This document shows, in pieces, positions 26,144 through 41,817 of a DNA stretch of 64,000 bases (positions are counted from its first letter, which is position 1; every line of letters begins with the position of its first letter). The notes under the pieces are model-generated. The model saw only the letters and a program-made list of their open reading frames with translations. It did no database searches and was not told the origin of the DNA. The stretch is from contig NC_037648.1 in assembly GCF_003254395.2 (NCBI RefSeq), positions 15,494,330 to 15,558,329 on the forward strand. The letters are read 5' to 3'. The DNA comes from Apis mellifera. Lineage: Eukaryota; Arthropoda; Insecta; Hymenoptera; Apidae. The position numbers and the translations under genes were made by a program.

Positions 26144-28930
26144 TTTAATAAATAACTTTTTTTTAATATCACTTAGCCTTACAACACGATCAAATAACAC
26201 CGAAAATTGCCTGTCACGAACTATAAGGTTAGGATCGTAATATCGATCATCAATGTTTTACATATCCAATAGCATGCATTCTCACAATTTGTTTGAAGTT
26301 AATTGGTTAACAAATGTAAAGAAATATATTTCATAAAAAATTAAATAAAAAATTTTTTTATTTCAAATAGTAATTAATTTTGATCAGAAATTAGTAAATT
26401 ATTTCTGATCAAAATTAATAAATTCAAATCAATGATTTATTAATACGTTTATATTATACAAGATAGGAAACAGCATATAAATTATAAAATGCATTCAATA
26501 ATCAATTATCCCGCTATTTCGATACTTTGTACGTCAGTTATAAATAACTGTAGTAATTATTTATAAGTAATTGTTGATTCTTTTTTTAATTATTTTTCAC
26601 TATTCAAAATGTAAAAATTATTCGCGGAAAAAGTTGATTTTGAGAAATAGTAAATGAATATAAAAATTATATAGAATTTAAATAAATTGAACTTATTACT
26701 GAATATTGTATAATTTATTGAATAATTTACTCGTCAAAATAATATAAAAAGATATTAAAAAATATATAATATTTAATAAAGTTTAATTAAATTTATTATA
26801 AAATAATTATAGTTGTGACGAAGTAAACAGTTATAAAGAAAATAGGTAAGAAAATGAACAGAAATGATTGGTTCTCGTTATTATACCATTGCATTTCTGT
26901 GTCAGTAGTAAAGGTCTAATAGCGGACTGGATTTCTTATTCTTTTCAGTTTTATTATAGATGCCGGAACACTGATAATTTTTTAAGATTCATTCGGCAGG
27001 AACGAACATGATATCGCTAAAGCATAGGATATGGCATTTCAAAGAAATAAAGAGAGAGACAAAATTGATTTTACAAATATATAAAATGTCTATACCAAAT
27101 CAAAGCATATATGTGTTATGAATTCCCGTTCTTTTGAATCTAAAAGTCGCTAACGAATCTTTAAATAATTCGCGTTACTAAACACATGGGATTTTTTTTA
27201 GAGATTTCAATTTATTAAAAAAATTTACTTTTATTTTGATTATCATAATGTATGCATTTTCAAATGTATCTTCATAGAATTCATTTTATCGATGAATTAT
27301 TTAATAATAATAATTGAATAGATAATAGATAAAAAAAAAAGAAAAGATAATTAAAAAATAAAACAATGTAATTGTAAAACGCTAAAGATATATTTATTTA
27401 TAATATGCTATCTTTGATAACAATTGTCTAGATTATTATAGAAATTATATATATATGTAATGAATTAAAAATTAAAATGAATGATATCTCTGATTTTATA
27501 TTTTTATGAATTATAGAAAAAAGAAGAAAGTAAACTATTGCTAGTTACAATAGATTCAGCAAAATTAGTTTACTTTATTGAAGGTCGTTCGTCAATCCCG
27601 TTATATTAATATCTATGATATGCATAAAGCAAAACATCTAACGAAATGCTATTAATGATTTTGAAATAAATTAATAATTTATACTTTAAAACACGTTTAC
27701 TAATAATATCAATTATGTTCAATCAGAAAGATCGAATTAAAAAATTTTTAAATACAATTGAAGATATTTCAGATTCAGATAGAGATAATAGAGATAGTAG
27801 AGAAAAATATATTATACATTTATTGACTATTTGATTTATATTTCTCGTAAAGTACAGGTCATTTCTATATACGATGATTAGCAAGATACTCCTAATAAGA
27901 AGATATGACTCCAGCATCCCGCTACTGAAACAGTTATGATGAATCGTGACCGCCTAGTCCAGGGTGCACGCAACGTGAAATGGGCCTTCAAGAAGAAAAG
28001 GAAAGCCTCTGGCTGTGGACGAGTGAATGGCTCAGAGCAACGTCAAATCATCGATGCATTATCGTTTTGATTTAATTTATTTATAAGATAGCGATTAAAG
28101 GATTATCGATATGAAATATTTTAATATTCATAGCGATTTTTATTCTTTTTTTTTTAACAAAATTTAGATATAAATTTAAAGATTCTTTGAAATAATTAAT
28201 TTAATTTCATAAAAATTATTTCTTCTTCATTTTTTTTAGACATCTCTAATATAATTAATCCTTATTATGATTAATTTTTGATAAAGTGGAAGAAATTCCA
28301 GAGAAAAAGAAGTTTCAATAAGATAAGAAACAAAAATAAAAAATAAATCTTTCTATAAACTAAAAGAAAAAATCCTTCAAATTATTATTATGAATAGTTA
28401 AAGATTTTTACAAATTTAAGAAATTTATTTTTTTCAAACAAATTTTATGAAAAAATTATATTAAAAAACAATCTATTATATGCTTGATTCCGAATAGTTA
28501 TAAATTTCTTACAAATTTCTTATAGTTAAAAGAAGTAATGGAATATGTTTCAATTTCTTTAATATTTAAACTTTAATTTAAATTAAAGTCCAATATATTT
28601 ATTATATATATAAATTATTATAATGAGAATTTTATTTTTAGGTTAAGAGATTTATAATAACAACATAAATTTTATAACGTAATAAAGAAAGAAAAATGAA
28701 AAATTTTATAATTATTCGTTCAATTGAAAGATCATTTTATACGAGAAAATTCGTTTGAAATAAAAGGTACATGGAATGTCGGAACCGTAAAATCTGCTCG
28801 AAGAATATTCGAAAAGTAGACCTTCGTGATCGACAACGAATAAAGTAGCAGAGGATTGGTCCGTTCCATTGAAAATAGTGCCAAAGGTATGTGGTCATTG
28901 GCCGTGCAACTCATCCCCACGTGAGTGCGC
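26144..28930. other. Long intergenic region, composition boundary
   Basis: Mostly AT-rich with no convincing coding exon. A small GC-richer island at 27,930-28,070 (ACGCAACGTGAAATGGGCC, AAGCCTCTGGCTGTGGACGA) stands out from its surroundings. It could be an enhancer, a noncoding exon or a conserved element. From about 28.7 kb the sequence takes on the TCGA-rich style of the right half. Confidence 0.45.
26373..26419. repeat. Perfect 19-base inverted repeat upstream of PSMB2
   Basis: The arms ATTAATTTTGATCAGAAAT (26,373-26,391) and their exact reverse complement (26,401-26,419) are separated by 9 bases. They could form a hairpin about 230 bases upstream of the PSMB2 ATG. Confidence 0.85.
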
Positions 28931-28934
28931 AAGC

Positions 28935-28968
28935 TATATAGAACACTTCGCACGGAATTTCATCTTCA
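28935..28968 (+). promoter_or_regulatory. TATA box and initiator of the secreted-protein gene
   Basis: CTATATAGA (TATA at 28,935-28,941) is followed about 33 bases later by an insect-type initiator TTCAGA (A at 28,968). A first-exon donor GAA|GTGAGTAC follows at about 29,011. Spacing and order fit a focused insect core promoter. Confidence 0.6.
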
Positions 28969-30567
28969 GAACTGAGAGTCAGTGTCAAGGGAATCCACTA
29001 AGGAAGTAGCGAAGTGAGTACAGTACAGTACGTTTAAATAAATAAATCGATTTAATCGATCCTCGTACGAATTCTCAAATTTCTTTCGCGATTGTTATCG
29101 TCTTTAATTATATAATAATAAGAAAACGATCACTGATTTTTCATTTCGAATAAACACTTTTTTTTCTGCGATTCGAATTTAGACAAATGGTTTTACTTTC
29201 GTACTTGTGTCGTTTAAACACTAGAAAAATATATTTTCAAAAATAGGAGTCAATTGTTTATAGAATTAGAAAAATTTTAAACATGATCTTAAATATTATT
29301 TTTTGACAGTAGTAAATAAGGTAAAGGACTCGAGTGTTTTATACGAAATAAAATTAGAAATCCTTTTAAATTAATTTGGAATAGGATTGAAAAGTTATCG
29401 AGCGAAGAAACATTCTTTTAACGGATAAAAAGTACTTTTTTTACAGGTGTTGTCTACAGTTAGAATTAGTTGGTGATCTTTCCGATGTCGCCGGAAAAGT
29501 ACCGTTTTCGAAAGACGTATTTTCTTCAACATTTTTCCTATTTATTTTTAAACTTTGAAAATATTTTTTAATTCTATTTGTATATACTTATACAAATAGT
29601 TTCTCTTACTAATAAATCTAAAGTATATTAAAGATAAACGACAATTTTTTTCAAATTCTTTTCTGTATAAATAACAAACTTGTATAAATTTAAATCAATT
29701 ATTCTTTCAATTTTTTTTCAACTCTTTTCTTCAATTTTTTCAAATCAATTTATCAAAAATTCCATCCGTCGAAAATTTTATTATAACAAAATAACTTTAA
29801 CTTGGATTAAATTTTCACAATCTCGATGATTTCTTTTCTTTCTTTTTTTTTTTTTCTTTTTCCTTTTCCTCTCATATTATTTGTTTGTCTTTCGTTTAGG
29901 AGGTCGGTGACAGTCTAGGAGATTGAACACGACAGTAGGTCGCGACCGCGTTTTCAGATAACGGTATCCCTCGAGTTCAACAAACCGGTAGCTTCGATCG
30001 AGAAGTGGGCTACTTGGTGCTACCAGGATGACCTTAACCGCTCTGACACACTTTCTTACCGCTCGATGTTCTTTCTTTGCTTATACACGCATGATCACTC
30101 GTTTTTTTTTATCGCTTCTCCACTCGGATCAAGGTTACTGATACAATCTTCTCGAAGATGATTGATCTTCTCTTTCTCTCCCTCTTTCTTTTTTTTTTTT
30201 TTTAGAAAAAAATATCGTACATTCGAGACTGCGTGGAATATTAAATTAACATTATTTTGTAAATATATTTCGGTTCTTTTTTAAAAATTTCAATCTTGAC
30301 TTATACTCGATTGTAATCAAATTAAATCATACTTGTTTAAAAGAAAGAGAACCAATTAATAGAAAAGATCAAATAATCGCTAATAAGTTGTATTTGGGAT
30401 ACGTGTTTCGAAACAGTGGATTTGGAATCTTCATCAAATTCTCTCTTACTTTCTCTTTTTTGAATCATTCAAAATGACGAAGAGCCCTTTCTTTCTCGAC
30501 TCATTAATATTTTGATCCTCGATTGAATAATTCTCTCAATTTCTCTCTTTTCCTTTTTTTTTCCAGA
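28968..30567 (+). other. Noncoding 5' exon(s) and intron of the secreted-protein gene
   Basis: Exon 1 is probably about 28,968-29,011 and noncoding. A possible second leader exon begins after the acceptor TTTCGTTTAG at 29,899 (GAGGTCGGTGACAGTC...) and may end before one of the GT sites near 29,938. The rest is intron with T-rich tracts (29,840-29,870; 30,180-30,205). Confidence 0.4.
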
Positions 30568-33684
<3,117 letters not shown>

Positions 33685-35107
33685 AAACCCGTTTCGAGTC
33701 CGTTCAAGTACGATTTAGATGGATCTGGATTGATACCTGATACTTTCAATTCTTTCGATCTTCTTTAAATCAAATTCGACGAGGGATTCCGTTTGAAATT
33801 TCGAAGAAGAATATATTGGAATTTTACGGAATTTATTATTAAACCGGATATCGCATCTTGAGGTTTAAATCGTACTAGAGACCGATGAAAGAGTAGCTTT
33901 ATGTTCGAGAACCGTATCGAGACCAAACCACACAATGGCCATCTTCTGCTCGAGCCTTTCGTTCGACGAATCGTCTCATCGATCGAATTGGTGTTATTTT
34001 CTTAGAATTTTGAATCTCAAGTTGAAAAATATAATTGAAATGAAACCGCGATTTAATTAGAATCTACGAAACTGTATAGGGTAATTTCTTGATTAATGAT
34101 TCGCAATAGCGGTGATTTATACGAAACTTTTTGAAAGTCTTCCAGAATTTCTGAATTCCTTATTTGCGCGAAAGGAGTTCGTGACAGAGCTGAAAGAAGA
34201 GGCCGTGCATGCTAGCGGGGAACGTATACATTTTAATGTAGAAGTAGACTGAATGAGATTCCAGATCTGGACAAACAATGTATCGTTTGAACAGATCTCT
34301 ACGATAATCATGATATTTATTTCTATTTATTGAAAGACATAGAATTAGCGCGTAATCGAGACTCGAAGAACTACCATGTAAAGGAAAGGCAAGTTTTTTT
34401 AAAATCAATTTCCATTTAAAGATGTTTACGATATATTTATATTTCAATCCAAATCAGTTTCGATTCTTTCAACTTGCCTTTTCTTGCCTTTTTCTGTTGT
34501 CATGTTCGAGCCAATCAATTCATATTTAATCTTTCACTTATTCGCATTCAGCGAGACATTTTCTTCATTTTATGGAGGAAGAGGAGTTTTAAAATAGTTG
34601 AAAGTTTGAAATCTGATATAAATCATTTCACGTTTCTTTAACTCCTTTCTAACATTGTTCAAGAAGGGGTTCAAGGAAATTCGAATTCTCTCTTCTTTTA
34701 TATTTCTTACGAGTTAACGTCTCAGGATATTGTGTTTGTTTCATCACCCGCTAAAAATTTTTCATTGTATATAGGCGTTATATATGTATACACATAAATA
34801 CACATACACGGGTGGAGTTTTTCACAATAGCCAAGATCTATTTAGCGTATCACTTAGATGTAAGTTGACTTAGATGTATGTATGACGTATGCGGTACGAT
34901 GACATTTAAATTGAACTTAATAAACGATCTTACTGATAAATCATCTGGTATTTTTTTTTAATTTCCCAAATTCACTTATACCGAAAACATCCATACAATT
35001 TTAACAAAGAAACAATTTCAAATTTCGATCTTGTTTTTTTTTCTTTACAGTGAAAAAAATCTTTTATCTTTTATAATATATTTTAAAATGTATACATGTT
35101 GACGTAT
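33685..35107 (+). other. 3' UTR and downstream flank of the secreted-protein gene
   Basis: No further open frame of note. An AATAAA at 34,919-34,924 after a mixed-composition stretch suggests a 3' UTR of about 1.2 kb. It is followed by AT-rich flank. Confidence 0.45.
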
Positions 35108-36016
35108 AAAAATATACACGTTTTGCCGATAAATTAGATAGCCGATTAAAAAATTTTAATCAGCGCCATCTCGCGTTTGGATCACCGAAGTTCCAATTTA
35201 TTACTAGCATAGCAGAATGTGCAAGGAGGTATACCATAAAAAAGAGAGCAACACTAATGGAGAAGGACGGAGAAAGCGTGCCACTATTTTTACTTATGCA
35301 GCTCCTAATATTTTCTAATATAATTGACGTTGAAAATTGATTAATTATCCATTTTTCACTAAAAATTTCTGCACTTTTAGACTTTCATCTCGAAGCTAAG
35401 ATCTCAGACAATTTTCTCATATGGATTTTAACGATAATTTCTTTTCCATTAATTATTTATTAATTATTAAAGTGCCATATGGATCGACGTTACCGATGGT
35501 CAACGCATTCACTGATTTCTTATTATTACAGGATCAATTTCTAGATATAAATATACGCATTTGAAACGTTATATCCTTCTTTAGTTTCACGTATAATTTT
35601 CATTTATAACTTTTTTCTCATTCGAGCAAATAAATCGATCGTTTCTTACTCGGTCACGGATTAAAGATAACAACAAAATAAACTATTAATAAATAATTAA
35701 TTAGAAAGAATTTCATATTAAAATTTATACGAGAAACTTGTTTCAAGTTCTATCTTTAAGACGCGATCTTAAAAGTACGGAAATTTTTAATAACAAATGA
35801 ATAATTAATGAATTTTCAATTGTACGTAAAAATAATAGTTGTCCTTCTCGCGCAATATTGCTCTCCTTGTCTATGACGTCATGATTAATTACATACCTCC
35901 TTGCACATCCTGCTATGCTAGTAACAAGTCGAAGCTTCGGTGATCCAAACGCGAGATGGCGCTGATTAAAATTTTTCAATCGCTATCTAACTTATCGGCA
36001 AAGAAAATATATTTTC
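35108..36016. mobile_element. ~0.9 kb nonautonomous element or fold-back with ~110-base terminal inverted repeats
   Basis: The left arm (35,122-35,232) and the reverse complement of the right arm (35,893-36,002) align over about 110 bases at roughly 92 percent by eye. They include an identical block starting AAAAATTTTAATCAGCGCCA and running to ...CACCGAAG. The outer ends read TTTGCCGATAA, and an AAAATATA motif lies a few bases further out on both sides. About 660 bases of unrelated AT-rich sequence separate the arms, with no transposase frame. No clean target-site duplication was found. It fits a MITE-like DNA element or a long fold-back. Confidence 0.75.
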
Positions 36017-36972
36017 GTTTGTAGGAGATTTAAGGAAAGAAACGTAGTAGCAACATAAACGAGATATGGATTGATTTATATTTATAATATTTAATACATT
36101 TTTCTGTACTATGTCTCATTTACATCAGAATTTTCTTATCGTTTTGACGTTATTCTCAAGAGCATCAGAAATTTCAAATTCGGAATAAAAATTGCAAATT
36201 GCATTTATAGTAATGAGTGAATTCAAAGTGAGACTTTTCAATGTAAATATATCAGAAATAAAGGTATGCAAAATTTTTGTTAGAATTTTAATATTTTCAT
36301 ATAAATTTTACACTCTTAGCTGTTTTTTTTTGTAGTATGAAATTTTCCAAAGCGATGAAATACTTGGTAAAATCCTACTTGCTTCTTGAACCGATATTTT
36401 CAACTTCGTGTGCTTCGTTAGTCTCGTACAATTACACATAGCCGAAAGAATGAAAGAATAACGAGTCCGGAACCTCGTTGATTGTGAAAATTTTCCTTGT
36501 CTCCGGGAACAATGAGTACATTTATTCGAAGTAAACGTGGACAAAGTGTATACGAGGACGATGTCGTTAATGAGCGTCAAGAAATTTACGAGGCATAACG
36601 GAAAGTTTAAAGGAACCGAGCGTTATAATTCTCGACGAAACAGTCTGACTTTAACGAGTCGTTGAAAGTGTTCGGGTACATATTGCGAAAGATAAAAAAC
36701 AAAAATTTTTCATTCGATAATTTTCTAAAGGTAAGATATTCGAAACTTTCTATCCTTCTATTGCATAATTTTTTGTGTAACGATTCTTTCAAAACTTAAC
36801 GTGCTAGAAATTCGATTTTTTGCTATTTTTATGAAATTGTCATAACCTAAATGATGAATAATATGTTGTAGAAATAATTTACGAAATATTACAATTTGTG
36901 AAATTCGCGAATTTAAAAGTTTCGAGTATTCCATTTATATTTAATGCATCAATGTGATACGATTCTTCTTAG
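36017..36972. other. Intergenic / possible 5' leader of the small membrane-protein gene
   Basis: Mixed composition and no reliable coding exon. If the next gene has an upstream coding or signal exon it should lie here; I could not place one. Confidence 0.35.
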
Positions 36973-37625
36973 ATGACATTCAAATCGTTGATAAATCTCG
37001 GAAGTTCGAACGATCCTTATCATTCTGGTGTAGATAGATACCATAGCGGTTCTGGAGGATATCATCACGGCGAATATGGAGGATATTATCATGGTTCACG
37101 AGGGTGAAATAAAATATTGTTTCATAATTTTTTTTTTATTATTATTCATTTTTCTTATATATAATAATAAGTCAGAGTAAAATTAGATGGAATTTTTGTA
37201 AATTTTCAGAAGTAATAAAAGTAAAAATGACAAAGGAGCTGCACTTAGTGCCTTGACTTTACTTGCTTTCCTATTCCTGTTAAACGTCATGCAGGTAATT
37301 TTATGTTCTTTTTATTTTTTATTTTTTTTCAAAAGATAAACAATCATTTTCTATATAGTTATAGTATACAAATAGAACTTTATATAAATAGCGAATATTT
37401 ACTATAGATATTTATTCGAATTAATTTTGATGATTTCAGCAATCGATGCAAGAAAATAATAATACAACTCCTACAACGACATCCACGATATTTTTACGCG
37501 ATATAGATCAACCGATAGTAATAGATTCGAAAGAGGAGGAGAAGAAGAGGGACGAAACGAAGAGGGATGGTGTAATAACTGTAAAATCAAAAATTCAAAG
37601 GCTTAACAGTCAATATATTAAATGA
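36973..37625 (+). CDS. Small Gly/Tyr/His-rich single-pass membrane protein, 3 exons
   Basis: Exons 36973-37103, 37210-37294 and 37440-37625 join in phase to 133 residues. The N-terminal part is rich in Gly, Tyr, His and Ser (YHSGSGGYHHGEYGGYYHG). The middle exon encodes GAALSALTLLAFLFLLNVMQ, one hydrophobic helix. The tail is Thr-rich and then charged (KEEEKKRDETKRDG). Transmembrane or secreted placement is inferred. The ATG falls exactly at an acceptor (TTCTTAG|ATG) and is preceded in frame by TAG, so an upstream exon may supply the true start. I do not recognise a named family; proteins with an ALTLLAFLFFLN-like helix occur in insects, but I cannot attach a function. Confidence 0.58.
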
Positions 37626-40389
37626 AATCAGATTAGTACACAATGATTTGGTACAGAGTAGTTAAAAGTACTTAGATGAATAAATGAAGAATATTTTTTT
37701 TGGATCGAGATCGAAAATCGAAAACTTCTCTCGTACATGTTTAACGATTCATCCATGAATTATCAGCGTGAAATTGATATTAAGATAATATTTATTGAAT
37801 CATTCTGTAACAATTCCTTAAACAGATGTGCTTCGAAATATCATATATGCAGCATACGTTATTCTTTTAATACATTCCATTCTTTTTTTCTTTTTTTTGC
37901 TGATCTTTGTTCTTCATTTTTTTCTATACATATATATATATTTATTTATTTATTTATACTTATTTATACTTTGTAATGTACTTATATATATATATATACA
38001 TGTATAAATGTATGTACGTATGTATATACGTGTATATACATGCACATACATATATACACATAATAACCGTATAATTTTTTTAAGAATAAACATACATATA
38101 TACAGCGAAAAATGTTGATCTCTTTTTTTCTTTTTTTACCTTTAAATTTATTCGTTTTACGAACGAATGTGGATACGAACATTATTTTCGGTAAGTCGAC
38201 GCGAAACTCAGTCGAAAGATATATATATATATATTTATAAGAATAGACTCTATAGGAATAAATAATTTGCAGTTTCTCACACACACACAGAAAATAACAG
38301 GCTTAGAGCCGTCCACGACGAAGCTTCTTGCTTTTTCTACGGATTTCTTTCTTTCTTCTTTTTATCCCTATTTTTTTCTCCTCAATCTTTTCTCGCGCCC
38401 AGAAGAGATAGTATGTATAATAGTTATCGCGATGAGAGAGTATATTTTTAAATTTCGTGCGTTAACAATAAAATGTCGATCGTGTTTATCGTTTTACTTC
38501 ATCGCGGCATACGTTCGATCACGATGATACATTGCAACGACAATTGAATCGATTTCAATTGAATTTCCAATTATTCGAAAACTCGATCGAACGATCGAAT
38601 TTTTTTGATAACCCTCCGAACGATCTAAACATATTTTGACGTACCTTCTTTTCAATAAGTTCGAAGATATTAATAATAATAATAATAATAAATCGTTTGA
38701 GATCGGCCTCGAAGCCTTCGAACACAGATATTTCTTTATCGATATTATAAGGGAAAAACGTCGAAATGTCGCGTCACTGGAGTCGATCGATCTCACGACG
38801 AAAACTGTTTGCACTCGAAGAGGTTATGTTGGAAGACTCGCGTTCCCTTTGCCGAATACTCCCTGAAATTTCCACGATTAATATCAAAAAAATTTGTTTC
38901 TCGACTCGTGGACGATTCTTTGCCACAGATTCATTCCTTCAATTTCTGATACCCGAGTACGAGCCAGGACAACTTTTTGACGGCGAGAGAGCATACTGTC
39001 ACCTATCTAAAAAAAAAAAAAAAAAAAAAAAAAGAAAAGAAAAAAAGAAAAAAAAGGAGAATATATTTGAAATGATTGAGCTACTCGTTAAAACGCAAAA
39101 CCTTTTTTATTCTCTTTCTCCGTCTTCTTTCGCTTCTCACTCATTCTTTCTATCTCTCTTTTATTTCTTTCATTTCGTTTGATTTTAACCTCATTCTCTT
39201 ATGCTTTTCCGCGATATGCATTTCTTTTCTAATTCATTATTCACGCAATTTTTAGAAATATCGAATTATTTTCATATCATTTCGTAACATATTTTAAAAA
39301 GTATAATTATGAATAGTGATGTGTATTGCTAAAGAATATCGAAGAGGAGATATTTTTCGTAAGAATCTTTTTCTTCAATAACCTTTACATTCTTTCCTAC
39401 CTTTTTTTCCCCCTTCCATTAAAACGGAAGAAGCGATATAAAAGCGGTTCATCGATCTTCGATATTATCGCTAATTCGATTTATCGATTAATATAATATA
39501 TATATATATATATAAATATAATCGATATAATAATTTAATTCGATAATCGATCAGTCTAGCTAATTGATTCTTGCCGATGATTCAATTAATCGTCGAATAA
39601 CGATGCAAAAAAAAAAAAAAAAAATTGAACTTTTTTCTTTCATCTTCTTTTCATTTTTTTTTTTTTTGACTATTGTTCTTATTATCGAATCGTTATTCAC
39701 TCTAAATTGTGATATATCGCAAGATCAATCGATAAGATTCTTTCTTATCAATTAACATTAAGGATCGAACAACGTTATAATTATCTCTATTATCTTGTAC
39801 TTTTCGATTTGACTTTCACAGAAACAGAATCTTTCCGCTTATACTTATTTTCCGAAAAATCCATACTCGATTTAAAAGCAAAAAGCAATTTAAACGAAAT
39901 AGATAAAAGGAAACATTGATCGATTGGGAAGCCTAAGTGATTGAAATAGTTGCAAAACAATTCAGTTAAGCTATCACATAATTTCAGACTCGAAATAAAG
40001 AATGATCGTTATTCCAGTGACGCGAGACGAAGCAGCAGCAATCGAAGCACTTGAACGGAACGCAATCGGATCGATTCTGTACGGTTACGATCGTTTGATT
40101 TTTGTCGTGATTATAAGCGTCTAACATCTTTGCTATTTATACCCGTCGGCTCGATATTCCGGGAGATCGATTTTGCCATTTCTCTTTCGCGAACGATGAC
40201 CGTGGACAATATTCACATTTTCGAAGCTCGATAGAATCCGAGGGATTAAATAAAAATTAATTTTGATGAACATGGTATGGAATATGATATGCACGCATAC
40301 ACGCAATCACAATTATCCACGCGTATAATAATACTGAGAGAATGATCTTTCGACGATGCGCATCACATGCGTCCAATCAAATTTTCCTT

Positions 40390-40451
40390 GATTTTCGCGT
40401 ATACGCGATTGACTCTATTTTAATAGAACGTAACGCGTATACGCGAAAATC
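40390..40451. repeat. Perfect 18-base inverted repeat built from a 12-base palindrome
   Basis: GATTTTCGCGTATACGCG (40,390-40,407) and its exact reverse complement (40,434-40,451) flank a 26-base loop. The loop itself contains TCTATT...AATAGA. Each arm ends in the self-complementary CGCGTATACGCG. Confidence 0.9.
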
Positions 40452-40570
40452 GATCGATTTGACGTAACAATCATTCTTATAATTTCTCTAATTATCTACG
40501 ATTCTCTACATTCGTGGCACTTATACATCTAAATTTATCTACATGATATGAAGAATCGAAAGTAAGCTCT

Positions 40571-40676
40571 CTTCGTGGCACGCTCCTTTTCCTTCTCTTT
40601 CCTTTTTCTTACACCAGACGATCGATAAAATTACTCTTCTCTTTATCGGTCTGGAAAGGAGCTCGCTGCCACGAAG
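40571..40676. repeat. Imperfect fold-back hairpin of ~105 bases
   Basis: CTTCGTGGCACGCTCCTTTTCC at the left pairs with GGAAAGGAGCTCGCTGCCACGAAG at the right. An inner stem pairs CCAGACGATCGATAAA with TTTATCGGTCTGG. A ~21-base pyrimidine-rich bulge sits on the left arm. Confidence 0.75.
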
Positions 40677-41817
40677 TTTGCCAATGATATTCGAGAACAC
40701 ACATATTACGGGCTTCGAGGTACAATGTCTACGATTGGTCGCAAAAATATTTGAACGCGTTATTACTCGCTATTATATATCATATACTTTCAAGACGATC
40801 TAAACGCGATCGTTAATAAACTATCCACTAATCTTCTTCCCTTTTTCTAGCGCGAAGCTTTTCGACTTTTAATTTCGATGGAGGAAGCTTCGAAAAAAAC
40901 CGAGGAATTGATTCTCTCTCACGAATCATCGTCCGCGATTCGATCTCCCGTGCTCGTACACGTTTCTCGCAAGGAAGCATTTGGTCAAACGTCACGCGCG
41001 CAAAGCATCGTTCTTTTCTCCTCGCTTTTCAAGGATCGATGCGCGACGAGGGAACCAGTAACGAAAGAACGAACGAGTTCTCGCGCGAGTTACGCCCTTA
41101 GATTAAAATGTTCTCGAAATCGTTATACAGGTTATGTACAAATGTGTGTGTGTGTGCTCGCGTTCGTGACATATTCGCGTTTTTTTTTCTTTTCGTAAAA
41201 TCGGCTACGAAGCGCGATTAAAAAATTAGCATTGACGTTCGATGTTCGATAACTGGCTGATTACAAACAAGGACGACAGGCTCGTAGACAACGACGAGAA
41301 AAGTCGAGGAAAATCGGAACGATTACACAATATATATATATATATAAAACACTCTAATTTTAGAGCTCTTATTATCGAGCATCCGAACTTCGATTTGAAA
41401 ACTCGGTTGTGAATAAATCTTCGTTTAAATTTGGTCTCTTCGAATTGAATTCAATGCTTCGTATTTGACAATCGTGAAAGAAAACTCGAGTTACAATGTT
41501 TCGGATATCTCGGTTATAATAAGAGCTCCATTTTCGTACGCACTTGACACGATACGATTAATTTCGTCGAATAACGAATTACTCTGTCTTTTTTGATTGG
41601 ACACAATTAAATACAACTGATTGCAGTTAAACTTTGACGCATAGAATCGCGAGACAAGAGGTTCAACGGGGAAAAAGAAAACGAAAGAAGAGTGATTCGT
41701 TATCGACGACGCTTTGGAGATTCGGGGCCGGCTAAAGGTGCAGACAGTTCCAACAAGGAGAGAATCTTCTGTTCCGATTAACGAGAGGATGAATAAGGCG
41801 AGGCGTGAAGAAAACTA

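Larger units (their letters stand above)
37626..41817. other. Long noncoding stretch (3' side of the large minus-strand gene)
   Basis: No convincing exon. Contents: TA and TATG simple repeats (37,928-38,065; 38,218-38,236; 39,498-39,515), an A-run of about 24 bases (39,008-39,034), and T/A tracts. It also holds two hairpins (40,390-40,451 and 40,571-40,676). The part near 41.2-41.8 kb may be 3' UTR of the minus-strand gene ending at 41,818. Confidence 0.45.

Noticed and set aside
37982..38284. Tyr/Ile/His-rich minus-strand frame
   Set aside because: Produced by TATG/TA simple repeats.
40878..41198. 106-residue plus-strand frame
   Set aside because: It runs into a GT simple repeat and a T tract at the end. 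There is no domain and no splice context, and composition equals the surrounding noncoding DNA.
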